From: Candidatus Zixiibacteriota bacterium
GTDB lineage: Bacteria > Zixibacteria > MSB-5A5 > RBG-16-43-9
Length of the DNA stretch: 12,304 nt
Direction: 5' to 3'
NCBI GenBank assembly: GCA_029858245.1
Contig: JAOUFL010000042.1
Location: forward strand, 1 to 12,304
The notes below the pieces were generated by a model. It did not search any database. It saw only the letters and a list, made by a program, of their open reading frames with translations, and was not told the origin of the DNA. The translations under genes and the position numbers were made by a program. Position 1 is the stretch's first letter; each line of letters begins with the position of its first letter. Shown here piece after piece: positions 1 to 5,927 of the stretch.

Positions 1-2350
1 GTGCATTCCATACCCACCAGTCATACACCAGGATTATCTGCGGGTGCAGCTGGATTACCTTGGAATACCTCGTCCAGTATCCCCACCAGGAATGATATAA
101 GTTATGGTCTGAGCGACGCGGTGGAAACACCAGCCCTGCCTTCTGGTAAAATACCTGTACTTGCAGATCATTATACTTGGTTGTGCTTATATTGCCTTCC
201 GGCAGAAAATCATTATGATCCTGGTGCAACCAGGTGAAGCCTACCGGTCCGGTTCCGCTTATATCACCTGTGACAAATACCGGGCTGAACTCAAACAGAT
301 AATTATTTCCATTATAGAACATGCCTAAACTGTCAAGATTCAGACCACCACCACCCACATTACCCATATTGGATACCTGGGTGATGGGTGAATAATCACA
401 GGTGTCATATTCTACACGGTAAAACTCATCTGTTACCACAAAGTGTATTCCTACCAATGCAGTATCAATATAATTCATACCAGAAGTTCCGTGATTGGAG
501 ACAACCTTCATGCTGTCAATCAGGATGGTATCGCTATAACTTGCTCCGTTGAAGGTTAAATACACTTCCTGGGCTGCTCCTGCCTCTACTATGCTGAAAG
601 TGGAGGGATTAATGGTCAGCCAGCTCGGTCCGCTTAAAGTCACATATAAAGTATTTGTTCCGGTGTTGTCGAAAGTTATTGTATCGGAAGTGCTGCCTCC
701 ATTGGTTGCCCAGAGGAAAGGCCTGTTCAGATGAGCGGGTGTGTAGGCTATCTGTGCCACTGCCGGTATCGAAGGACGAGGATACTTTAGATGACGAACT
801 GTATTTTCTGTAAAGGTACCATCATCTAAGATTGCACTACCGGCGTCTTTGTCTTCAATATACATTATGTGTAGATTGTCACCCACAATCTCTCCCACAG
901 AAGCATTGATCTCGCTCATACAGTTTGGTGGAGAACAGCCATCTGTATTGGTGTTGGTCATATTCACTTCCGGTCCCCAGGTCAATCCTCCATTGCTGGA
1001 GCCTTTTACATACACATCTCCATTACCATACTCGGCTGCAGATATATCATCGTCCCGATATTCGGTATAGACAGAATAAAGATAATTGGAATTAGGATAT
1101 ACTCCCATATTAATACTAAGTAGGCCAGACAAGGCTTTTAATACCTCAATGGACCATTCTGGGATATTTTTTAAAACGTTATCAAACCACCACTGAAAAA
1201 ATTCTATCCACTTGCCATACTCATTCTTGATCTTCCTGATACCAGTACTCGGGCTCCAATGCATTATCTCTGACTCGCGCATTTTATTTAAGAAAACTCT
1301 CCAAACTAAATGCAGCTCATTATTGTAATCGTAAATTGCAACTACACAAGGAAACGCTCTGAATTCAGTACCCTCATAGCTGGTTCGGCGAATTCCATTA
1401 ATATAACCTGATGACATCCAGTCATGTCCATTATTGGTGGATTCTGAATAATAAATTTCGTTTTTACCTCCTTCAGCTCCCCATGCCTGAAGCCAAGTAA
1501 TACAAACCTTTTCTGAGACTGGAGAAGTGGCCACAAATGTACCAATTGAAGCTGAGTTACCAAATTCATGTGGAATTCTATTGGGTTGTAATCTTGTATT
1601 TTTTTTAATATATATATATGGAGGATCTTTCCATCCTGGAGATGCACAGATTAGTGTATCAACTTTGTCTGGAGCTTCGTAACAACGAACATATCCAAAT
1701 CTATTGTATCCTCCACGCCGTGCAATAGTTACAATATGAATCCAACCCTCAGGAACTTTAGAGCATGCCAATATTGGTGCTAAACCTTTCGCTGCTTCTG
1801 ATGCGGTAGAATCAGGGATATCGTAGTGATCAAACTCACCTAATCCAGGGGTGCTAGATTCTATTGCTATCTGACTTCCCCAGTTACCAACATCAGGTTT
1901 ATCCCGCTGCATATACAGGACTTCCCTTCCATCCGGTAATAAATCCACACCACCAAAACCACCTCTCTGAACTGCCGGGGTAGTAGGCATACCTCCTGCT
2001 ACCAGCCAGCCGCCTACGGGGTCCCAGGCGTTGTAATAAACATATCGATTACCTCCCTCCTCTATCAAATTCGTCCAGACAATATGGGTTAGATTTATAG
2101 GATCCCAGGCGATCATCCTTTGTGTTCCACCCTGAGCATCCCACCAGGTATAACCGGCAGTATCACCTGTAATGGGTAATAAAACCTTCGGCTCCATGGT
2201 AGATGCTTTTACAAATCCTTCACTCCCGTCCCGCAAGTCATATTCCCGCAGCTCCGATTTCTTGTTGTCCGCTGGTTTCTTTGCCCCGTAAACACTTAGA
2301 CTCAGTATCAACAGCAAGCCTAAGGTTAAGACTAAAACTCTTTTTGCCAT
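1..2350 (-). CDS. Secreted Asp-box (sialidase/BNR-like) protein with C-terminal Ig-like domain, 3' end outside window
   Basis: I read one open frame of 783 codons from the ATG at 2350 to the left edge, with no stop, so the C-terminus is missing. An AGGAGGG ribosome binding site lies about 8 nt upstream. Residues 1-22 form a classical signal peptide (MAKR, then a Leu-rich core, cleavage near VYG/A), so export is expected. Two Asp-boxes are visible, STNNGHDW at about 304-311 and SSNGGLTW at about 451-458. These are the turn motifs of sialidase/BNR beta-propellers, and the surrounding text (repeated W, Y and G, short beta-like stretches) suits a propeller. Residues about 545-637 resemble an Ig-like HYDIN/BACON-type domain (SWLTINPSTFSI). 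No catalytic sialidase Arg triad could be assigned, so enzymatic activity is not claimed. Binding or surface display is more likely. Such proteins often carry a C-terminal sorting domain, which would lie beyond the edge. The specific function is unknown. Confidence 0.85.
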   Translation of the reverse strand, partial: MAKRVLVLTLGLLLILSLSVYGAKKPADNKKSELREYDLRDGSEGFVKASTMEPKVLLPITGDTAGYTWWDAQGGTQRMIAWDPINLTHIVWTNLIEEGGNRYVYYNAWDPVGGWLVAGGMPTTPAVQRGGFGGVDLLPDGREVLYMQRDKPDVGNWGSQIAIESSTPGLGEFDHYDIPDSTASEAAKGLAPILACSKVPEGWIHIVTIARRGGYNRFGYVRCYEAPDKVDTLICASPGWKDPPYIYIKKNTRLQPNRIPHEFGNSASIGTFVATSPVSEKVCITWLQAWGAEGGKNEIYYSESTNNGHDWMSSGYINGIRRTSYEGTEFRAFPCVVAIYDYNNELHLVWRVFLNKMRESEIMHWSPSTGIRKIKNEYGKWIEFFQWWFDNVLKNIPEWSIEVLKALSGLLSINMGVYPNSNYLYSVYTEYRDDDISAAEYGNGDVYVKGSSNGGLTWGPEVNMTNTNTDGCSPPNCMSEINASVGEIVGDNLHIMYIEDKDAGSAILDDGTFTENTVRHLKYPRPSIPAVAQIAYTPAHLNRPFLWATNGGSTSDTITFDNTGTNTLYVTLSGPSWLTINPSTFSIVEAGAAQEVYLTFNGASYSDTILIDSMKVVSNHGTSGMNYIDTALVGIHFVVTDEFYRVEYDTCDYSPITQVSNMGNVGGGGLNLDSLGMFYNGNNYLFEFSPVFVTGDISGTGPVGFTWLHQDHNDFLPEGNISTTKYNDLQVQVFYQKAGLVFPPRRSDHNLYHSWWGYWTRYSKVIQLHPQIILVYDWWVWNA

Positions 2351-2666
2351 TTTAAATCCCTCCTTTCCTTGTTTTTAAAACCTAAATCATAGTTTATATC
2401 ACATAAGATATTTTGGCATAAAGCCTCCTTTGAAAAAAGTTATGGTTTAGCCCAAGATTTTGGAATGAAATCCTCAAACTGAGAATTGGACTTAATCAGA
2501 ATTTTAGCAACAGCCCCTGAAGAAAGGGAGTAACCAATTTTAGAATGAAATTAAGAAATAGAAATCAAGAGAGAAAGTTAGCCCAAACTCTCTTTCTTCA
2601 TTCCACCTCCTGATAAAATTTTGAAGAAGGTTTTTTTAATTACTTTTTATTGAGATATTTCAAGAT
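2351..2666 (-). other. Long untranslated leader of the secreted-protein gene
   Basis: No coding frame with a credible start and ribosome binding site is visible here on either strand. It holds short repeated words: TTAGCCCAA occurs at 2447-2455 and again at 2578-2586, and TTTT(G/A)GAATGAAAT occurs near 2459 and 2540. Complementary purine and pyrimidine tracts at about 2566-2606 (GAGAG against CTCTC) could form an imperfect hairpin. I do not recognise a known riboswitch. If the promoter at 2667-2696 is right, the whole stretch is 5' untranslated RNA. Confidence 0.4.
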
Positions 2667-2696
2667 AATATATATTTTCAAGTGTGGTTTTGTCAA
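2667..2696 (-). promoter_or_regulatory. Candidate sigma70-type promoter of the secreted Asp-box protein
   Basis: On the minus strand a consensus TTGACA (2696-2691) is followed after 18 nt by TATATT (2672-2667). An overlapping TATATA (2674-2669) has a 16 nt spacer. It sits just downstream of the terminator at 2710-2734 and faces the gene starting at 2350. This implies an untranslated leader of about 310 nt. An imperfect palindrome TTGAGATATTTCAA at 2650-2663 would lie near the transcription start and could be an operator. That last point is inference. Confidence 0.5.
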
Positions 2697-2709
2697 GTAA
2701 AATAAACAA

Positions 2710-2734
2710 AAACCCGACTCCTTAAGTCGGGTTT
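2710..2734 (-). terminator. Rho-independent terminator after the hbd-ackA-lipoprotein region
   Basis: AAACCCGACT (2710-2719) and AGTCGGGTTT (2725-2734) form a perfect 10 bp stem with a 5 nt loop. Read on the minus strand, the stem is followed by a T-rich tail (TTGTTTATTTT), so it terminates transcripts coming from the lipoprotein side. It separates that unit from the promoter of the secreted-protein gene. The plus-strand tail is only AATAAA, so function in that direction is doubtful. Confidence 0.85.
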
Positions 2735-2762
2735 AATAAATATAAAAGATTAGCAGGTTTTT

Positions 2763-2969
2763 TTACAGAATTTTCAGATTAATTACCTTTGCGGCTTTTT
2801 TCACTGCTCCTGCTGCCAGTATAACGGCTGCCCCCAGGTTACTATGTCCTCTACATTAAAATATCCTTACGGTAGTTATGTCCTGTTTTCGGATAGGCTA
2901 TGATATTTCTCCGCTTGTTAGATCCTAATCCAGTAGTAATCTTGGGAGCTAATGGATTTGAAAAAGGAT
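2763..2969 (-). other. Spacer with coding-like fragments, possible gene remnant
   Basis: Between the lipoprotein stop and the terminator no intact gene is visible. Two stretches read like protein. One frame is open from about 2969 to a TAG near 2848 and includes NKRRNIIAYPKTGHNYRKD. A different frame starting right after it gives GHSNLGAAVILAAGAVKKAA and runs on to a TAA at 2763-2765. The change of frame, the absence of a start codon with a ribosome binding site, and the position just before the terminator suggest the decayed end of a former third gene. I cannot name the family. Chance open reading remains possible. Confidence 0.25.
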
Positions 2970-3305
2970 TTACTTGCTCTTTGTCTTTTCCTTTTCGATC
3001 TCCTCCACGAAATAGACCTTGAAGAAATCCACTACTTCCTGAGGGGTGAATACATTGATAAGCTCTCTATCTTTCATCTGTTCGTATCCGGTTTTGAACT
3101 CTTCATCTATTAGAAGAAGGGAATCGATACCCCTGACTACTATGTCGTATTTTTGAGCATCGAACTCGGCTCTTAACGACTCAGGCAGTGTCTGGCGAAA
3201 AGAATCTAACCTCTCCTGTAAATTTTGAACTCTTGTTTTCTGGCAGGAGATGAAGGAAAACAGTAGAATCAAAATAAGTAATGTACTCAAACTAAGTTTA
3301 TACAC
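2970..3305 (-). CDS. Small putative lipoprotein of unknown function
   Basis: This gene of 111 codons starts with GTG at 3305, inside the last codons of ackA (8 nt overlap), with AAAGGAT about 12 nt upstream, so its translation is probably coupled to ackA. The N-terminus is a lipoprotein signal: MYK, a Leu/Ile core (residues 8-17) and a lipobox FISC with the lipidated Cys at 21. The mature part of about 90 residues is highly charged and probably helical, with no transmembrane segment and no further Cys. It ends in a Lys/Glu tail (EEIEKEKTKSK). Asp is not at position +2 (Gln22 is), so outer-membrane sorting would be expected by the E. coli rule, if that rule applies here. I do not recognise the family. 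Linkage to acetate kinase is positional and may not reflect function. Confidence 0.7.
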   Translation of the reverse strand: MYKLSLSTLLILILLFSFISCQKTRVQNLQERLDSFRQTLPESLRAEFDAQKYDIVVRGIDSLLLIDEEFKTGYEQMKDRELINVFTPQEVVDFFKVYFVEEIEKEKTKSK

Positions 3306-4530
3306 CTTTTACTATATCCTTTAAGAAGGTATTTACCTCAAGTACTTTTTTAGTCTCCTGAGCTATGACTAATTCTTCATTAGTGGGAATGGCAAAGACT
3401 TTTACCTTTGATTTATCCTTGCTGATCAGAGCCTCAACTCCTATGGCTTCCTCATTTCTACCTTCGTCCAGTTCAATACCCAGGAATTCTAAACCCTCAC
3501 AACACCTTTCTCTTATCAATGGCGAGTTCTCTCCTATACCGGCAGTAAAAACTAATGCATTCATACCCCCCATGGCGACAGCATAGGCTCCAATATATTT
3601 TTTTATGCGATAGCAGTATATATCCAGGGCTAATCTCGAATTGGCATGTCCTTCCTTAGCTTCCTGTATGATATCTCGCATATCACTTGAATGTCCGGAA
3701 ATTCCCTGCATACCGCTGTGTTTGTTTAAAAGAGTATTAGCTTCCTGAAGAGAAAGTTCTTCGCGTGCCATAACATGAAGAATAACAGCCGGGTCCAGAT
3801 CGCCGCATCTCGTTCCCATAAGCAGACCTTCTAAAGGAGTAAATCCCATGCTGGTGTCTATGGAGATTCCTTCCTTAACTGCTGCCATACTGGCACCATT
3901 TCCCAGATGGCAGGTAATTATATTAACTTCATTCGCTGGTTTTTTTAAAAGCTCAGAGGCACGTCTGGAAACATAGTAGTGAGAAGTTCCGTGAAAACCA
4001 TATCTTCTGATACCATGTTTTTTATAAAGTATATAGGGAAGACCATAGATATAAGCATGTTTAGGCATCTGCTGATGAAAAGCAGTATCGAACACTGCAA
4101 CCTGGGGGATATTAAGCAGAATCTTCTGACAGGCGTTTATCCCTCGTATGTTATGAGGATTGTGTAAGGGGGCTAACTCAATGCAGTTTCTCAGCTCTAC
4201 CATCACTTCCGAATTTATGAGCACAGACTCGGGGAATTTCTCTCCACCGTGTACTACTCTATGTCCGACTGCTCCAATCTCTGATTTGTCCTTAATCACT
4301 CCATGATTAGGGGAAAGGAGTATACTTATCACATACTCGATAGCTACTATATGATCTATTATCTCACCGGTTATTTTAACCTCAGGCCTGTCATGCGGTT
4401 TGTGAGTCAGAACCGCTTCGCTCATACCGATTCTGGAAACCAGTCCTTTGGCTAAAGGATAGTTTTTATCTATATCTATAAGTTGATATTTAACCGAAGA
4501 ACTACCACAATTTAAAACCAGAATTTTCAT
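3298..4530 (-). CDS. ackA: Acetate kinase
   Basis: Acetate kinase interconverts acetyl phosphate + ADP and acetate + ATP in the cytoplasm, giving substrate-level ATP in fermentation or activating acetate. The 410 residues match the usual length of about 400. Visible signatures are LNCGSSSVKYQL at the N-terminus (Asn7), GHRVVHGGEKF (Arg91), VFDTAFHQQMP (Asp148), RYGFHGTSHYYV (His180), CHLGNGAS (207-214), GTRCGDLDP (Arg241) and FTAGIGENSPLIR (328-340). Glu385 lies in PTNEE. These positions coincide almost exactly with the catalytic residues of Methanosarcina AckA (N7, R91, D148, H180, R241, E384), so activity is expected. The ATG at 4530 follows AAGGAGATGAT, a strong ribosome binding site. No pta lies next to it here. 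It is downstream of hbd and overlaps the lipoprotein gene. Butyrate kinase is excluded by the close agreement with acetate kinase motifs and by length. Confidence 0.97.
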   Translation of the reverse strand: MKILVLNCGSSSVKYQLIDIDKNYPLAKGLVSRIGMSEAVLTHKPHDRPEVKITGEIIDHIVAIEYVISILLSPNHGVIKDKSEIGAVGHRVVHGGEKFPESVLINSEVMVELRNCIELAPLHNPHNIRGINACQKILLNIPQVAVFDTAFHQQMPKHAYIYGLPYILYKKHGIRRYGFHGTSHYYVSRRASELLKKPANEVNIITCHLGNGASMAAVKEGISIDTSMGFTPLEGLLMGTRCGDLDPAVILHVMAREELSLQEANTLLNKHSGMQGISGHSSDMRDIIQEAKEGHANSRLALDIYCYRIKKYIGAYAVAMGGMNALVFTAGIGENSPLIRERCCEGLEFLGIELDEGRNEEAIGVEALISKDKSKVKVFAIPTNEELVIAQETKKVLEVNTFLKDIVKGV

Positions 4531-4559
4531 ATCATCTCCTTATCGCTTTTCAAAATGGT

Positions 4560-4641
4560 CTGGAGTATAAAACTGTAACTTTATCAAGGTAAACCTATAA
4601 GCGAGTATTGCCTTGATAGGCAGGGAAATTTTACGCTCCAG
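4560..4641. repeat. Nested inverted repeat in the hbd-ackA gap
   Basis: Outer arms CTGGAG-TA-TAAAA (4560-4572) and TTTTA-CG-CTCCAG (4629-4641) are complementary except for the central two bases. Inner arms TATCAAGGTAA (4582-4592) and TTGCCTTGATA (4608-4618) pair with one G-T position. A small alternative hairpin TGCCT-TGAT-AGGCA (4609-4622) shares the inner right arm, so two folds compete. The element lies 30 nt upstream of ackA. It may be a protein-binding dyad, a structured leader or a tiny MITE-like insertion. I cannot decide among these from one copy. Confidence 0.5.
4564..4592 (-). promoter_or_regulatory. Candidate ackA promoter inside an inverted repeat
   Basis: On the minus strand TTACCT (4592-4587) is followed after exactly 17 nt by TATACT (4569-4564), about 34 nt before the ackA ATG. 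The -10 box is good and the -35 box is weak. Both boxes fall within the dyad at 4560-4641. It would let ackA be transcribed separately from hbd. Read-through from hbd is also possible, since no clear terminator lies between them. Confidence 0.35.
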
Positions 4642-4747
4642 TCTTCTAACAAAATTTCAGCTTGCTTTTCGCAGGTTTTCTTGCCAAAAAAGTTCTCTTT
4701 ATTGGTTTGAAGACCAGCAAATAGTAAAAAACTCAATTGTTAAATTT

Positions 4748-5623
4748 CTATTCTTTTATTCTGTTTCCATCTGAATCATATTTAAAGAATCCCTGACCGG
4801 TTTTCTGTCCTAAATGCCCTGCTCTCACCATTTTTCTCAATAGAGGACAGGGATTATATTTATGTTCAGAAAGCTCGTTCAACAGGTTTTCCATCCAGCT
4901 CATAACCACATCCAGACCCATCATATCTGCTAAAGCCAGGGGACCGATATTGAATCCAAAACCTAATCTCATAGCGGTATCGATATCCTCAGCTGAGGCG
5001 ATCCCCTCCATCAGGACATGCATGGCTTCATTCAAAAAGGGTACGATAATACGGGTGGTCACATAGCCGGGATATTCATATACTGTTACCGGGGTTTTAT
5101 TCAACTGGTCAGCAAAATCTTTTATGGCATCATAAGTTTTCTGTGAAGTTTTCAAACCTCTGACGATCTCCACCAGAGGTACTTTGGTTACCGGAAAGAG
5201 AAAATGCATCCCGATTATCTTGTCAGGTCTTCTGGTAAAGGAAGCTAACTCGGTTATGGATAGAGTGGAAGTATTGGTGACTATGATAGTATCGGGAGAA
5301 CAGTTCAAATCCAGTTCCTGAAAAGCTTTTTTCTTTATCTCCAGATTTTCCGGAACCGCCTCGATAACCATATCCACTTTACAAACTTCGTCCAGAGAAA
5401 CAGTAGGAAAAATTCTGGAAAGAATGGCTTTTTTTTCGCTCTGGGTTAATCCCCATTTCTGTATCTCGTTATCCATGGATTCAGAGAGTATATGCAGACT
5501 GTTCTTTAAAATCTCCTCGGATTTATCCACCAGGACCACCTCACAGCCGGTTGAGGCGATAAGCTCAGAAATACCCCTGCCCATAACCCCGGCTCCCATA
5601 ACTACGACTTTATGTACTGGCAT
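4748..5623 (-). CDS. hbd: 3-hydroxyacyl-CoA dehydrogenase family protein (3-hydroxybutyryl-CoA dehydrogenase-like)
   Basis: Enzymes of this family oxidise (S)-3-hydroxyacyl-CoA to 3-ketoacyl-CoA with NAD(P), in beta-oxidation or, in reverse, in butyrate-type fermentation. The 291 residues match the single-function short form of about 280-290. The N-terminal Rossmann fold shows GAGVMGRG (10-17) and an acidic Asp33 after strand 2, favouring NAD. VIEAVPEN (87-94) and TNTSTLSIT (116-124, Ser119) are family motifs. His140 and Glu152 in HFLFP...LVE are the catalytic dyad. The C-terminal helical domain contains DIDTAMRLGFGFNIGPL and ends in GQKTGQGFFKY. The active-site Asn that follows PGF.V in relatives such as human HADH (N208) is Thr190 here, so substrate or activity may differ. 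The ATG at 5623 has AGAGGA upstream. No thiolase or crotonase is adjacent, so the pathway is undetermined. The gene symbol is by family only. Confidence 0.88.
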   Translation of the reverse strand: MPVHKVVVMGAGVMGRGISELIASTGCEVVLVDKSEEILKNSLHILSESMDNEIQKWGLTQSEKKAILSRIFPTVSLDEVCKVDMVIEAVPENLEIKKKAFQELDLNCSPDTIIVTNTSTLSITELASFTRRPDKIIGMHFLFPVTKVPLVEIVRGLKTSQKTYDAIKDFADQLNKTPVTVYEYPGYVTTRIIVPFLNEAMHVLMEGIASAEDIDTAMRLGFGFNIGPLALADMMGLDVVMSWMENLLNELSEHKYNPCPLLRKMVRAGHLGQKTGQGFFKYDSDGNRIKE

Positions 5624-5879
5624 TTAAATTCCTCTTAAATAAGTTATTTTGTTCTATAGGTCGAAAAAAAGCTTTATTTCGCTTATAATAACTTTAGCTT
5701 GGAGGTTAAAAATAAAAATTTATTATAATTAAATTATTTTATTTTGCAAGCCAAATTTTAATTATATTTAAAATAATATTTATTAAATATTTAATTTAAT
5801 CCTTTGCTGGATTGATCTATCTTCAAATAATACAAAACATATCATTTTTTTAAGGGATCTAATTTATCTATACATAAGT
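5624..5879. other. AT-rich intergenic spacer between rpsA and hbd
   Basis: Apart from the candidate promoter at 5722-5749, I see no gene, RNA or repeat family here. The stretch 5640-5800 is almost entirely A and T, with many short TTTAAT/ATTTAA words. This is typical of an upstream promoter region or possibly nucleoid-protein-bound DNA. No frame on either strand has a credible start with a ribosome binding site. Confidence 0.5.
5722..5749 (-). promoter_or_regulatory. Candidate promoter of the hbd-like gene
   Basis: On the minus strand TTGCAA (5749-5744) is followed after 16 nt by a perfect TATAAT (5727-5722) in a very AT-rich tract. It lies about 100 nt before the hbd ATG at 5623, in the gap between the rpsA terminator and hbd. 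AT-richness makes chance matches easy, which limits confidence. Confidence 0.4.
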
Positions 5880-5911
5880 AGTAAAGCGGTGAGGGAACTC
5901 ACCGCTTTACT
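5880..5911 (-). terminator. Hairpin terminator downstream of rpsA
   Basis: AGTAAAGCGGTGAG (5880-5893) and CTCACCGCTTTACT (5898-5911) form a perfect 14 bp stem with the tetraloop GGAA on the plus strand (TTCC on the minus strand). It begins 16 nt after the rpsA stop, the expected place for the end of the trpS-to-rpsA transcript. The minus-strand tail (ACTTATGTATAG) is only weakly U-rich, so it may act partly as a 3' end stabiliser. Confidence 0.7.
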
Positions 5912-5927
5912 TTAAAGCAATTTTGAT

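Noticed and set aside
1342..1647. A 101-codon open frame on the minus strand
   Set aside because: It lies in another phase inside the continuous 783-codon frame of the secreted protein, has no ribosome binding site and no recognisable motif.
2544..2613. Short plus-strand frame of about 22 codons starting ATGAAATTAAG
   Set aside because: It has no good ribosome binding site or promoter, is very short, and lies within the leader of the opposite-strand gene.
5880..5911. Perfect hairpin considered as a structured small RNA or mobile-element end
   Set aside because: Its position 16 nt after the rpsA stop and simple stem-tetraloop form are best explained as a transcript end.
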